Made by a program: the position numbers and the translations under genes. A stretch of DNA of 64,000 nucleotides. It comes from Chitinophaga filiformis. GTDB lineage: Bacteria > Bacteroidota > Bacteroidia > Chitinophagales > Chitinophagaceae. Positions 41,742 through 50,684 of the stretch are shown here, one piece after another. Each line of letters begins with the position of its first letter. The stretch's first letter is position 1. The DNA lies in the NCBI RefSeq assembly GCF_021646545.1, contig NZ_JAKIRP010000011.1, positions 62,001-126,000 of the forward strand, in the 5' to 3' direction. The notes under the pieces were generated by a model, which saw nothing but the letters and a program-made list of their open reading frames with translations, had not been told where the DNA came from and made no database searches.

Positions 41742-42386
41742 TTATCGAAACACCAACAAAATAATATACGCTCCCAGCCACACCGCGCCTCCATACGCAA
41801 GATTCCTTAGGATGATGGGAATAGTTGACTGGCTCGTCATTCTTGATTTGATGAAGCTGAATACGGTGATGGCGATGAACACATACAGCACACTTGTATT
41901 AGCTGCCGGGGTAAAATGTTCATTGCGTAGATAGGGCAGAAAGGGGAGGATACCGCCGAGGAGGAAGAAGAATCCTGTCAGTAGTCCGCTGCGGATGGCG
42001 GCTGCCATGTTAAAATGCTTCTCCTGTACCTGTTGTGATGCCAGGGTTTCTTCCCATTGCGTGGCGTCTTTTTGCATTTCTGCGGCAATGTTCTCTATAA
42101 TGGGCTCACTGATGTTGAGGCGTTCCAGTTTCTCTCTTTCTTCCGGTGATAAGGTGCTTTCATCGTGTTGCAGGTCTCCGCGATTAGCCTGATAGGCGCT
42201 GATCATTACCAGTATACTTCCTCCCAGCCAGATACAGGTATTCAGGGTGTAGAATTGCTGTACGCTCACGGGCAAGCCATGCAAGAGGAAGGTGGAAAAA
42301 AATAAGAGTAATAATCCCTCCGGAAATCCTATCAGGAAATCTGTTTTCCAACCGCTGCTGCGGATGGCTTTCTGTTGTTTGGACAT
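41742..42386 (-). CDS. VIT1/CCC1-family-like membrane protein
   Basis: A 214-residue protein with about five membrane segments: two near residues 17-75, a soluble Glu/Lys-rich insert (about 80-125, TLSPEEREKLERLNISEPII), and three near 133-212. The pattern, with two helices, an acidic cytoplasmic insert, then IRSGLLTGFFFLLGGILPFLPY, resembles VIT1/CCC1 iron/manganese transporters. The N-terminal helix lacks the usual metal-binding Asp/Glu pattern that I can recognise, so transport activity is uncertain. It follows rocD by 21 bp in the same operon. Confidence 0.6.
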   Translation of the reverse strand: MSKQQKAIRSSGWKTDFLIGFPEGLLLLFFSTFLLHGLPVSVQQFYTLNTCIWLGGSILVMISAYQANRGDLQHDESTLSPEEREKLERLNISEPIIENIAAEMQKDATQWEETLASQQVQEKHFNMAAAIRSGLLTGFFFLLGGILPFLPYLRNEHFTPAANTSVLYVFIAITVFSFIKSRMTSQSTIPIILRNLAYGGAVWLGAYIILLVFR

Positions 42387-42407
42387 GCGCGGCTAATCGT
42401 GTTTCTG

Positions 42408-43640
42408 CTATAATGTTTCGAGGCTTTTGGCAATGATCTGCACGGCTTCCCTGATCTGGGCAGCTGTGATCAGCAGGGGAGGTGCAAACCGGATCTTGTC
42501 GCCATGAGTTGGTTTTGCCAGTAACCCGTTTTCTTTGAGTGCCAGGCAGAGGTCCCAGGCGGCTTCCGGATGCGTGTGCTGAATGACGATCGCGTTCAGC
42601 AGTCCTTTACCGCGGACAGTGCTGATATGAGGTGATTGAAGGGCCTTGAGTTCCTGTCGCAGGAGTTCTCCCATAGCAGCGGCATTTTCCACCATATTCT
42701 CTTCCTTCAGGACCGTAAGCGCCGCAATAGCCACTTTACAGGCCAGCGGATTGCCACCATAGGTGCTGCCATGTTCACCCGGTTTAATGGTGAGCATGAT
42801 CTCATCGTCAGCCAGGACAGCTGCTACCGGTAATGTTCCTCCGGAAAGGGCCTTACCTAGTATCAGGATGTCGGGACGCACATTCTCATGATCGCAGCAG
42901 AGCATTTTACCTGTTCTGGCGAGACCGGTCTGGATCTCGTCAGCGATGAAGAGCACGTCGGCGTCTTCACAATACTGACGGGCTTTCGACAGGTAGCCGT
43001 CGTCGGGTACCATCACACCGGCTTCTCCCTGGATAGGTTCTACCAGGAAGCCGGCAACGTTCTTGTCCTGCAGCGCCTTTTCCAGGGCTGGCAGGTTATT
43101 ATAGGGAATGACCTCATAACCCGGCATGAAGGGGCCGAAGTCAGTCCGGGAAGAAGGATCTGTACTAAAGGAAATAACGTTCAGGGTACGTCCGTGGAAG
43201 TTGTTGGCGCAGACGATGATCTTTGCCTGGTTCTCAGGGATGCCTTTTACTGCATACCCCCAGCGACGGCACAGTTTCAGCGCTGTCTCGACAGCTTCAA
43301 CACCGGTATTCATGGGTAATACCTTGTCGTAGCCGAAGAAGTCAGTAATGAACGCTGCATATTCACCGAGCAGATCACTGTGGAATGCACGGGAAGTCAG
43401 CGTCAGTTTCTGCGCCTGTTCAATAAGGGCACGGATGATGGTGGGGTGACAATGGCCCTGGTTCACAGCGGAATAACCTGAGAGGAAATCGTAATAACGC
43501 TTTCCATCTACATCCCAGAGGAATACTCCTTCGCCCCGGCTCAACACTACCGGCAGTGGATGGTAGTTATGGGCGCCATATTGTTCCTCCAGGTCAAGGA
43601 AATGCTGTGTTCTTTCGGTAATCTTAGATGCGTGTAACAT
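42408..43640 (-). CDS. rocD: ornithine--oxo-acid aminotransferase
   Basis: A 410-residue fold-type I PLP aminotransferase of the ornithine type. Motifs: GVEAVETALKLCRRWGY, NNFHGRTLNVISFSTDPSSR, FLVEPIQGEAGVMVP, FIADEIQTGLARTGKM (PLP-binding Asp), and LGKALSGGTLPVAAVL (Schiff-base Lys). Length and the EQYGAHNYHPLPVVLSRGEG start match bacterial and eukaryotic RocD/OAT. It converts ornithine and 2-oxoglutarate to glutamate semialdehyde and glutamate, linking arginine breakdown to proline and glutamate. It lies 21 bp upstream of the VIT-like gene. Confidence 0.93.
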   Translation of the reverse strand: MLHASKITERTQHFLDLEEQYGAHNYHPLPVVLSRGEGVFLWDVDGKRYYDFLSGYSAVNQGHCHPTIIRALIEQAQKLTLTSRAFHSDLLGEYAAFITDFFGYDKVLPMNTGVEAVETALKLCRRWGYAVKGIPENQAKIIVCANNFHGRTLNVISFSTDPSSRTDFGPFMPGYEVIPYNNLPALEKALQDKNVAGFLVEPIQGEAGVMVPDDGYLSKARQYCEDADVLFIADEIQTGLARTGKMLCCDHENVRPDILILGKALSGGTLPVAAVLADDEIMLTIKPGEHGSTYGGNPLACKVAIAALTVLKEENMVENAAAMGELLRQELKALQSPHISTVRGKGLLNAIVIQHTHPEAAWDLCLALKENGLLAKPTHGDKIRFAPPLLITAAQIREAVQIIAKSLETL

Positions 43641-43852
43641 AACCCTTCAAAGGTACACAATACAGCTCATGTATAAGAATCGGGAGCGGAAAACAAGCCG
43701 GAAAGACCACAATATCATCCTTTTAACGCTCTTTTTAACGCCGTTTATGGGTGTTATTACGTGTGAAGCGGCAATCACGGGCACCCATCACCTTTCATTC
43801 CCTCAGGCGGGTACCCGGGCGGCTTACTCCGGCGACGCGGTTCTTATTGGCC

Positions 43853-44110
43853 TTACCCTTTCAGCTTCGTAACCAGCGCAATATATTCCTGCTGAGCGTC
43901 TTCTTTTGACTTGCCTTTGAGCTTCTGCCAGGCCTCGTATTTTGCTTTGGCCACAAAATCAAAAAGATTGGATGGAGGATCCGTGTTCACATCGCCTTCT
44001 GTACCTTGTTTGTAGAGGGAGTAAAGTTGCAGAAGTGTTTCATTATCAGGTTTTTGAGGCAGGGTTTTGCTGGCTGCAGCGGCAGCTTCGAACTGTTGTT
44101 GTAGCTCCAT
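43853..44110 (-). CDS. acyl-CoA-binding protein
   Basis: An 85-residue four-helix acyl-CoA-binding protein. The family signature is easy to see: LYSLYKQGTEGDVNTDPPS, followed by FVAKAKYEAWQKLKGKSKED with the conserved Tyr/Lys/Trp residues that hold the CoA headgroup and the acyl chain. The length is typical of single-domain ACBP. It binds medium- and long-chain acyl-CoA in the cytoplasm. ACBP is widespread in eukaryotes and found in a minority of bacteria, including Bacteroidota. It is divergent from lepA, with 131 bp between start codons. Confidence 0.93.
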   Translation of the reverse strand: MELQQQFEAAAAASKTLPQKPDNETLLQLYSLYKQGTEGDVNTDPPSNLFDFVAKAKYEAWQKLKGKSKEDAQQEYIALVTKLKG

Positions 44111-44190
44111 GGGATTGTTTTAACATTAAATGTAGACAAAATAGTACCAAATACGACGGGGTCCCCTATCCGGGAATAGCAAAATTTAAA

Positions 44191-44198
44191 TACCTTTG
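44191..44198 (+). promoter_or_regulatory. -7 promoter element for lepA
   Basis: TACCTTTG fits TAnnTTTG and lies 43 bp before the lepA ATG, giving a leader of about 37 nt. No clear -33 element was seen. Confidence 0.45.
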
Positions 44199-44241
44199 CG
44201 GCTTGACGCGGGGCGTTAAACGCCTGGTTTTAAAAGCATAT

Positions 44242-46032
44242 ATGAAGAATATCAGGAATTTTTGCATCATTGCACACATCGACCACGGTAAAAGTACATT
44301 GGCTGACAGGCTGTTAGAACATACCAAAACCATTTCCGACAGGGACATGCAGGCCCAGGTGCTGGACGACATGGACCTCGAAAGAGAGAAAGGGATCACT
44401 ATCAAAAGTCACGCTATCCAGATGAATTATATTCATGAAGGACAGCAATATGTATTTAACCTGATCGATACTCCCGGTCACGTGGACTTCTCCTATGAAG
44501 TATCCCGTGCACTGGCTGCCTGTGAAGGTGCGTTGCTGCTGGTAGATGCTGCCCAGGGTATTCAGGCTCAAACCATTTCCAACCTTTACCTGGCCCTGGA
44601 AAATGACCTGGAAATCATCCCCGTGATCAACAAGATCGACATGGAGGGAGCGATGATCCCTGAAGTAAAGGACCAGATCATTGAGCTCATCGGTTGTAAA
44701 GAAGACGAAATCCTGCTGGCTTCCGGTAAGACCGGTATCGGTATCGAGGAGATCCTGGAAGCGATCGTAAAACGTATCCCTGGTCCTAAGGGAGATCCTG
44801 AAGCGCCGCTCCAGGCACTGATCTTCGACAGCGTATTCAACTCTTTCCGCGGTATCATTGCTTATTACAGGATATACAATGGTTCTATCAAAAAAGGTGA
44901 TAAAGTTAAATTCTTCAATACCGACCAGGAATACTATGCTGATGAAGTAGGTATCCTCAAGCTTGGCCTGCAGCCTACTCAAACCGTTAAGACCGGTGAC
45001 GTGGGATATATCATCACCGGTATCAAAAATGCCAAAGAGGTAAAAGTTGGTGATACCATCACCCTGAGCAATAATCCAAGTAAGGAAGCGATCAACGGTT
45101 TTGAAGAGGTGAAACCAATGGTATTCGCCGGTATCTTCCCGGTAAATACAGAAGACTTCGAGGAGCTGCGCGACTGTATGGAGAAACTCCAGCTGAACGA
45201 CGCCTCCCTGACCTTCGAACTGGAAACTTCCCAGGCCCTTGGTTTCGGTTTCCGATGCGGATTCCTCGGTATGCTGCACATGGAGATCATCCAGGAGCGT
45301 CTCGAAAGAGAGTTCAACCAGACGGTGATCACCACGGTTCCGAACGTAAGCTTTATTGCCCATACCACCAGGAAGGAAACCATCATCGTGAATAACCCCT
45401 CCGAAATGCCTGATCCCAGCAAGCTGGAACGCATCGAGGAACCATTCATCAAAGCACAGATCATCACCAAACCCGATTATATCGGTAACATTATGACCTT
45501 GTGTCTCGGTAAGAGGGGTATCCTGCTCAACCAGAGCTATCTGACGCCAAGCAGGGTAGAATTAATATTCGAAATGCCTTTGACAGAGATCGTGTTCGAT
45601 TTCTATGATAAACTCAAGAGCCAGACCCGTGGTTATGCATCTTTCGATTATGCACCGATCGGTCGCCGTGACAGTGACATTGTGAAGATGGATATCCTCC
45701 TGAATGGTGATAAGGTGGATGCGCTTAGCGCCCTGATCCACCGCAGCCGTGCACAGGACTTCGGTCGTAAGCTGTGTGAGAAGCTGAAAGAACTGCTGCC
45801 ACGCCAGCAATTCATGATCGCTATCCAGGCAGCTATCGGCGCCAAAATCCTGGCCCGTGAAACCATCAGTGCAATGCGTAAGGATGTAACCGCGAAATGT
45901 TATGGTGGTGACATCTCCCGTAAACGTAAGCTGCTGGAAAAACAGAAAGAAGGTAAAAAGCGTATGCGCCAGATTGGTAATGTGGAAGTACCGCAGGAAG
46001 CATTCCTCGCTGTACTCAAGTTGGATGACTAA
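44242..46032 (+). CDS. lepA: elongation factor 4 (LepA), back-translocating GTPase
   Basis: 596 residues from the ATG at 44242 (MKNIRNFCIIAHIDHGKSTL). The frame is open further upstream, but only this start gives the family's normal N terminus and length. The translational GTPase motifs are complete: AHIDHGKSTLADRLLE (P-loop), EREKGITI (switch I), DTPGHVDF (switch II) and NKIDM. Domains II, III, V and the LepA-specific C-terminal domain follow (CYGGDISRKRKLLEKQKEGK, MRQIGNVEVPQEAFLAVLK). It acts on stalled or misassembled ribosomes. The gene is divergent from ACBP and ends before a strong terminator. Confidence 0.97.
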   Translation: MKNIRNFCIIAHIDHGKSTLADRLLEHTKTISDRDMQAQVLDDMDLEREKGITIKSHAIQMNYIHEGQQYVFNLIDTPGHVDFSYEVSRALAACEGALLLVDAAQGIQAQTISNLYLALENDLEIIPVINKIDMEGAMIPEVKDQIIELIGCKEDEILLASGKTGIGIEEILEAIVKRIPGPKGDPEAPLQALIFDSVFNSFRGIIAYYRIYNGSIKKGDKVKFFNTDQEYYADEVGILKLGLQPTQTVKTGDVGYIITGIKNAKEVKVGDTITLSNNPSKEAINGFEEVKPMVFAGIFPVNTEDFEELRDCMEKLQLNDASLTFELETSQALGFGFRCGFLGMLHMEIIQERLEREFNQTVITTVPNVSFIAHTTRKETIIVNNPSEMPDPSKLERIEEPFIKAQIITKPDYIGNIMTLCLGKRGILLNQSYLTPSRVELIFEMPLTEIVFDFYDKLKSQTRGYASFDYAPIGRRDSDIVKMDILLNGDKVDALSALIHRSRAQDFGRKLCEKLKELLPRQQFMIAIQAAIGAKILARETISAMRKDVTAKCYGGDISRKRKLLEKQKEGKKRMRQIGNVEVPQEAFLAVLKLDD

Positions 46033-46061
46033 GGCGCAGTTTATATCAAATTTGGGAAATT

Positions 46062-46090
46062 AAAGCGGCCGGGCGACTGGCCGCTTTTTT
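46062..46090 (+). terminator. lepA terminator
   Basis: AAAGCGGCC pairs with GGCCGCTTT across an 8-nt loop, followed by TTT. It begins 30 bp after the lepA stop. Confidence 0.92.
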
Positions 46091-46124
46091 ATTGCTGGTG
46101 ATATATCTTAAACCGGTTCTCCGT

Positions 46125-46350
46125 CATAAATATAAACGATCATTGTGATCCTCCCCGGGGTTGAACCCCCGGGGAGGATCACAACAGCTCCTAACGGAGC
46201 TGATCTACCTTCTTTGATGGACTGGTATTACGTTAAATCATTCCTCATCATAAATATAAACGTTCGTCCTCGAACCTTCCCGGGGATGAAACCCCGCGCT
46301 ACAAACACAACAGCTCCTAAAGAAGCTGATCTACCTTCTTTGATGGATAA
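46125..46350 (-). repeat. C-type interspersed repeat, copy C3, two tandem 123-bp units
   Basis: CATAAATATAAACG starts at 46125 and 46248, a 123-bp period. Read on the minus strand each unit holds GGTAGATCAGCT..AGGAGCTGTTGTG and a GGGG-rich hairpin; the second also has TTTGTAGCGCGGGGTTTC as in C1 and C2. The hairpin CAGCTCCGTTAGGAGCTG in unit 1 is a compensated variant of CAACCCCGTTAGGGGTTG in C1. Confidence 0.75.
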
Positions 46351-46380
46351 GTATTGTGTATGAGTATTTGTATCAAACAA

Positions 46381-46412
46381 ACGGCCGGCTGAGGACATGC
46401 TCAGCCGGCCGT
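46381..46412 (-). terminator. terminator of the manA operon
   Basis: A perfect 13-bp stem ACGGCCGGCTGAG / CTCAGCCGGCCGT with a 6-nt loop. On the minus strand it is followed by TTGTTTG. It lies 22 bp after the DUF6580 stop. Confidence 0.88.
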
Positions 46413-46433
46413 TATAATATTATTCTGTAGCTA

Positions 46434-47030
46434 CTATGCCAGTTGGCTCTTCGGAGTGATCGCTACCTGCTTAATTGCTGTCCATACACCAAACAACACG
46501 GCGGTGAAGAACACATTGCCCATCAGGCCATTCAATGCAAAGCTGCTGAACATATTATCTGACTGGTAAAAAGGAATACCAGCTGCATAACAAGCTAACA
46601 GGCCAGCGCCGGTCTTTGGATATAGATCAGTTGTCAGGAAAGTACCCAGATTGGAGATGAGGAAGAACAGTACGCCTGTACCAACAGAAGATAACAGCAA
46701 CGTAAGCATGTTCACTTTCTTTATCGTTGTACCTATCCAAGTGATCAGCAGGAATGCACCATATACGAAGAGGAGCTGTCCCAGGTAATTACGGTCCAGT
46801 GCGTGTATGCTGGTGAAGCATTGGAGGAAAACGTCAGACAGAAATAAAGATACTAAGGGAACGACATAAGCGAGTCGTTTATCTTTCAGTACAATACCGC
46901 CAAATAATGCTGCTGCTCCGATGGCATTGAAGTTCCACAGACCGATCTGGTTTGTGAAAATGCGGCACAGTGCAGACAGGAAGATCAGCATGGCAACGAT
47001 CAGTATTTCCCGGATGGAATCCTTTTTCAT
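46434..47030 (-). CDS. DUF6580-like ECF-S-type membrane protein
   Basis: A 198-residue polytopic protein with about six membrane segments and no signal peptide. The features LCRIFTNQIGLWNFNAIGAA and GIVLKDKRLAYVVPLVSLFL are those of the DUF6580 family, which resembles substrate-binding (S) subunits of energy-coupling-factor transporters. The substrate is unknown and no EcfA/EcfT genes are adjacent, so a vitamin-uptake role is only a possibility. It lies 35 bp downstream of manA on the same strand and ends at a strong hairpin terminator. Confidence 0.75.
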   Translation of the reverse strand: MKKDSIREILIVAMLIFLSALCRIFTNQIGLWNFNAIGAAALFGGIVLKDKRLAYVVPLVSLFLSDVFLQCFTSIHALDRNYLGQLLFVYGAFLLITWIGTTIKKVNMLTLLLSSVGTGVLFFLISNLGTFLTTDLYPKTGAGLLACYAAGIPFYQSDNMFSSFALNGLMGNVFFTAVLFGVWTAIKQVAITPKSQLA

Positions 47031-47065
47031 AATAATGGGTAGATTATTTGACCAAAGATATGATT

Positions 47066-48292
47066 TTAAATAGATTCAACAGGCACACTTGCTTTAAAGA
47101 TCACAACGCCTGCCTTGCTCACAATACTGTAAGAAGTGTTGTAGTAAGCAAGCACCGCCTGACCTTTCTGCAGCGTGATCGTTTCTCCGCCAGCTTCTGT
47201 GATTTCAGCAGCGCCTTCCATTACCAGCATGATCTCGGTTGCCTGGCTGGTATGCTCATAACGCTGATCGTTCTGCATAGCGATACGGCTTACCACGAAG
47301 TCAGGTGCAGGAGAGTGGTAGATAGTCTCCAGTCCGCCGCTCACACTTTCGCCGCCCAGGATCTTTGGATGTACTGCTTCAAAACGGGTATGTTTCAGCA
47401 GTTCAGGTACATCAATATGTTTAGGCGTCAGTCCGCCGCGTAATACGTTGTCAGAATTGGCCATCAGTTCCACGTTCTGGCCTTCCAGGTAGGCATGAGG
47501 GATTCCCGCATCCTGGAATACAGCCTGTCCGGGATGTACTTCCATAATGTTAAAGAAGTAAATAGAGAAGATGCCCCTGTCCAGGTTTTCCAGTCCCTGC
47601 GGATCGTTCACGATGGCTCTTCCTGCCCAGAATGCAGGGTCTGATTTTGCCAGACGACCAGCTTTGTAAGCTTCTGAAACAACTTCCGCCAGCGGACGTA
47701 ACATCGCGTTCACTTCGGATTGTGGCATTTCCATTACGGCTTTATACAGTCCGTAGTAACCTTCTTTTTCAAAGATGGGAGCCAGTGATGCGAATTCTTT
47801 TACGTTCTGTAATACCTTTCGCAGTTTATCTTCCGGCAGAAATCCATGTAGCAACCAGAATTCACTGAGGGCCACCATGATCTCAGGTTTGTGGTTGGCG
47901 TCTTTATAATTACGGTGAGGAGCATTCAGCGGAATACCGGCTTCATTTTCCCTTGCAAATCCTTTTTCTGCTTCTGCTTTGGTCGGGTGTACCTGGATAG
48001 ACAACATGTCTTTTACATCCAGGATCTTGAGCAGGTAAGGTAATTCGCCGAAGCGTTTCCATACTTTCGGTCCCAGCACATGTTCAGGATTGGCTTTTAC
48101 CAGTTGGTCCAGTGAGGAAGGCTGTGTACCGGTAGCGATAACAGCAGGTGCGCTCTGGTGTGCGCCCATCCAGTATTCTGCGCTTGGTTTCCCGTTTTCA
48201 GGAATACCTAACAAGGCAGGAATATAATGGTATCCACCCCATGCATAATTTTGAACCTTACCTTCCAATCTGAATAATTTCTTCTCGCTCAT
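47066..48292 (-). CDS. manA: mannose-6-phosphate isomerase, class I
   Basis: A 408-residue cupin-fold zinc isomerase interconverting mannose-6-phosphate and fructose-6-phosphate. Type I PMI motifs: LEGKVQNYAWGGYHYIPALL at the N terminus, LSIQVHPTKAEAEKGFA (zinc ligands Gln and His), NYKDANHKPEIMVAL (zinc Glu), and DAGIPHAYLEGQNVELMANS followed by DNVLRGGLTPKHID (zinc His and active-site Arg). It feeds mannose into glycolysis or supplies mannose-6-phosphate for GDP-sugars in envelope polysaccharides. It is the first gene of a two-gene operon with the DUF6580 gene, and divergent from yraN. Confidence 0.95.
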   Translation of the reverse strand: MSEKKLFRLEGKVQNYAWGGYHYIPALLGIPENGKPSAEYWMGAHQSAPAVIATGTQPSSLDQLVKANPEHVLGPKVWKRFGELPYLLKILDVKDMLSIQVHPTKAEAEKGFARENEAGIPLNAPHRNYKDANHKPEIMVALSEFWLLHGFLPEDKLRKVLQNVKEFASLAPIFEKEGYYGLYKAVMEMPQSEVNAMLRPLAEVVSEAYKAGRLAKSDPAFWAGRAIVNDPQGLENLDRGIFSIYFFNIMEVHPGQAVFQDAGIPHAYLEGQNVELMANSDNVLRGGLTPKHIDVPELLKHTRFEAVHPKILGGESVSGGLETIYHSPAPDFVVSRIAMQNDQRYEHTSQATEIMLVMEGAAEITEAGGETITLQKGQAVLAYYNTSYSIVSKAGVVIFKASVPVESI

Positions 48293-48374
48293 GCGTAATA
48301 TGTTTGTATTTTCCTAGAATTGTTAACCTGTTGTCTTCCTGTTCTAATAAGGAGGAACAAAAATAGTCAAAACA

Positions 48375-48731
48375 ATGGCATCCCATATAGCTTTGGGCAA
48401 AAAAGGGGAACTGATAGCGAAGGAATTCCTTCTCCGGCAACAATATAAGATCTTAGCAGTGAACTGGCGGCATAAGCGCCGGGAGATTGATATTATAGCA
48501 GCGAAGCCGGATTGCCTGGTGTTTTTCGAGGTGAAGACACTGGCGACTGATCTTTTCGGCTGGCCGGAACAGCATGTGGATGCGGCTAAGCGAAGGCATA
48601 TTCAGGCAGCAGCGAATGTGTATATGGATAAGTTACCGCGCCTGCCGCCGGCAATAAGGTTTGATGTGATTGCGATTACTTTTCAGCCGGACGGGGAGTA
48701 TGAGCTGGTGCATTTCGAAGATGCGTTTTGA
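48375..48731 (+). CDS. YraN/UPF0102 family nuclease-like protein
   Basis: A 118-residue protein with the restriction-endonuclease-like core of the UPF0102 family: GKKGELIAKEFLLRQQYKIL, NWRHKRREIDIIAAKPDCLV and FFEVKTLATDLFGWPE, giving the E..D..ExK pattern of a PD-(D/E)xK nuclease. The C-terminal part (AANVYMDKLPRLPPAIRFDV) is also typical. It probably acts on branched or repair-intermediate DNA; the physiological role is unsettled. It is divergent from manA, and downstream lies a B-type element. Confidence 0.92.
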   Translation: MASHIALGKKGELIAKEFLLRQQYKILAVNWRHKRREIDIIAAKPDCLVFFEVKTLATDLFGWPEQHVDAAKRRHIQAAANVYMDKLPRLPPAIRFDVIAITFQPDGEYELVHFEDAF

Positions 48732-48746
48732 TGGGGAAGTAGCTGC

Positions 48747-48896
48747 GCTTCCAGATGGGACCACGGGCTGTATCCCTTTGCGAGTCGTGCTATGTAGCTT
48801 TATCAATCGTGGTTGGCTTTTGGAAATTTATTAAACTCCCGTCAAGCGTATCGGCACTCTCCAAGGGATAAGGCCCTCTGGTCTCCATCTGAAACC
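48747..48896 (+). repeat. B-type interspersed element, copy B3
   Basis: A 150-bp element with right end GGTCTCCATCTGAAACC and a slightly decayed left end CTTCCAGATGGGACC. The inner GGGCTGTATCCCTTTGCGAG and CTCCAAGGGATAAGGCCC pair. GTCAAGCGTATC is present. It begins 16 bp after the yraN stop and lies between convergent genes. Confidence 0.8.
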
Positions 48897-48961
48897 GTCG
48901 CTACTTTAGGGGTTTGTGGGGAGGATTAGTCGTACGATACTTATTGGCTCCGCAAAAAGAC

Positions 48962-49015
48962 AAGACGGATTACAGATAATGTGCACGTTATGTGGCATTA
49001 TTTGTAATCCGTCTT
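48962..49015. terminator. bidirectional terminator-like hairpin
   Basis: A perfect 13-bp stem AAGACGGATTACA / TGTAATCCGTCTT with an inner ATAATG/CATTAT extension. T-rich DNA follows on the plus strand (TTTATTG) and on the minus strand (TTTTTG). It lies between convergent yraN and purB, about 230 bp after yraN, so it could end either transcript. Confidence 0.7.
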
Positions 49016-49090
49016 TATTGCTATTACTTTCTACAATTCTCTATGCTGCTTATTCATTCCACGTCTATCGGCCCGCTACTGGCGCGGCCG

Positions 49091-49130
49091 TGTATTTGTA
49101 GCTCCGGGTTGCAAATCCGGAGTTTCGGGT
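49091..49130 (+). repeat. C-type interspersed repeat, divergent partial copy C4
   Basis: TTTGTAGCTCCGGGTTGCAAATCCGGAGTTTC keeps the TTTGTAGC start of the family followed by a hairpin (CTCCGG/CCGGAG), with the stem bases changed on both sides relative to GCGCGGGG copies. The rest of the gap to purB (49131-49278) holds nothing I recognise. Confidence 0.5.
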
Positions 49131-49278
49131 TCCCTGTATCTTTTATCGCCGTGTTTTCGGTTTGCCATTGGCATTCCGAATTTATCCCGTGTTTGTCGCC
49201 AGGGGACACCATGACTTATTTCATCCGCATATTATGCCCATAGGCTATCACCTATGCTGGATGTAATGCCTTCCATCC

Positions 49279-50619
49279 TCAGCTCCAAACCCCTGTATAA
49301 TTCTGCGGCGTGATCGCTTTCAGTTCCTTCTTCAGTGAAGCACTGATCTTCAGACCATCAATAAATTTATGCATGGTCTTCTGTGTGATCTGTTCGCCGC
49401 CGCGGGTGAGGTCTTTCAGGGCCTCATAAGGCTTAGGGAAGTTTTCCCGGCGTAACACAGTCTGAATGGCTTCTGCTACAACTGCCCAGTTGTTTTCCAG
49501 GTCTTCCTGCAGCTTGTTTTCATTCAGGATCAGTTTATCTAAACCTTTCTGGATAGATTTCAGTGCCAGCAACGTATGACCGAATGGTACGCCAACGTTC
49601 CTCAGGACAGTGGAGTCGGTCAGGTCGCGTTGCAAGCGGGATACAGGCAGTTTTGCGCTCAGGTGCTCGAAGATGGCGTTGGCCAGTCCGAGGTTGCCTT
49701 CGGCGTTTTCGAAGTCGATCGGGTTCACTTTATGTGGCATAGCGGAAGAACCTACCTCGTTGGCTTTGATCTTCTGCTTGAAATAATCCATGGAGATGTA
49801 TGTCCACACGTCGCGACAGAAATCTACCAGGATGGTATTGATACGTTTCAGGGTATCAAATTGAGCAGCGATATTATCATAGTGTTCAATCTGGGTAGTG
49901 AATTTCATGCGTTGCAGTCCGAGGGTATTGTTCACGAATTTATCGCCGAACTTCTCCCAGTTGATCTTCGGGAATGCCACGTGGTGGGCGTTGAAGTTAC
50001 CGGTTGCGCCACCGAATTTAGCTGCGAAAGGAATATCTCCCAGGAGTTTTACCTGGCCTTCCAGTCTTTCAACAAATACGAGGATCTCCTTTCCGAGGAT
50101 GGTCGGAGACGCCGGCTGACCATGGGTACGGGCCAGCATCGGGATCTTCATCCATGACTTACCCATCTTTTTCAGGGCCAGTATCAGGTTGGCGATAGCC
50201 GGCATATATACATGCTCTACCGCTTCTTTCCAGAACAGCGGAGTGGCGGTGTTGTTAACATCCTGGGACGTCAGACCGAAATGCACCCACTCCAGTTTAT
50301 CGTCCAGTCCGAGCGCTTTCAGCTCATTCTTAACAAAATACTCTACAGCTTTCACATCGTGGTTGGTCACCTTTTCAGTTTCTTTGATCAGCTGTGCATT
50401 CTCTATGGTAAAATCCTGGTAGATCTTACGTAATGCCGGTACCTGGGCTTTTGAGAGCGTGAACAGCTTCTGCTCTGAAAGGGCGATGAAGTATTCGATC
50501 TCCACCTGCACACGGTAACGGATCAGTGCAAACTCTGAAAAGTAAGGAGCCAGTTCTTCCAGTTGCCGACGGTAGCGTCCATCCAACGGAGAAATGGCGG
50601 TTAAAGCTTGTAATTGCAT
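49279..50619 (-). CDS. purB: adenylosuccinate lyase
   Basis: A 446-residue fumarase/aspartase-superfamily enzyme acting twice in purine synthesis: SAICAR to AICAR, and adenylosuccinate to AMP, releasing fumarate. It is of the E. coli PurB type: LTAISPLDGRYRRQLEELAP at the start, HFGLTSQDVNNTA, LARTHGQPASPTILGKE, and the signature SSAMPHKVNPIDFENAEGN with the catalytic loop Ser. The length is normal. It is monocistronic and divergent from mqnA. Confidence 0.96.
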   Translation of the reverse strand: MQLQALTAISPLDGRYRRQLEELAPYFSEFALIRYRVQVEIEYFIALSEQKLFTLSKAQVPALRKIYQDFTIENAQLIKETEKVTNHDVKAVEYFVKNELKALGLDDKLEWVHFGLTSQDVNNTATPLFWKEAVEHVYMPAIANLILALKKMGKSWMKIPMLARTHGQPASPTILGKEILVFVERLEGQVKLLGDIPFAAKFGGATGNFNAHHVAFPKINWEKFGDKFVNNTLGLQRMKFTTQIEHYDNIAAQFDTLKRINTILVDFCRDVWTYISMDYFKQKIKANEVGSSAMPHKVNPIDFENAEGNLGLANAIFEHLSAKLPVSRLQRDLTDSTVLRNVGVPFGHTLLALKSIQKGLDKLILNENKLQEDLENNWAVVAEAIQTVLRRENFPKPYEALKDLTRGGEQITQKTMHKFIDGLKISASLKKELKAITPQNYTGVWS

Positions 50620-50684
50620 AATGTTATTTGATTAAGTGAGCGTTTATCACTTTTTACCTAATTTAGCCGGCAAAATTACTGAAA

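Noticed and set aside
43669..43872. 67-codon open frame between rocD and the ACBP gene
   Set aside because: It overlaps the ACBP 3' end and lies where the rocD promoter should be; the translation has no recognisable domain.
43942..44241. 100-codon N-terminal extension of LepA
   Set aside because: It overlaps the ACBP gene in antisense and the promoter region; LepA proteins start at the MKNIRNF-type sequence.
44314..45363. 349-codon open frame antisense to lepA
   Set aside because: Long only because of the codon bias of a strongly conserved gene on the other strand; no domain.
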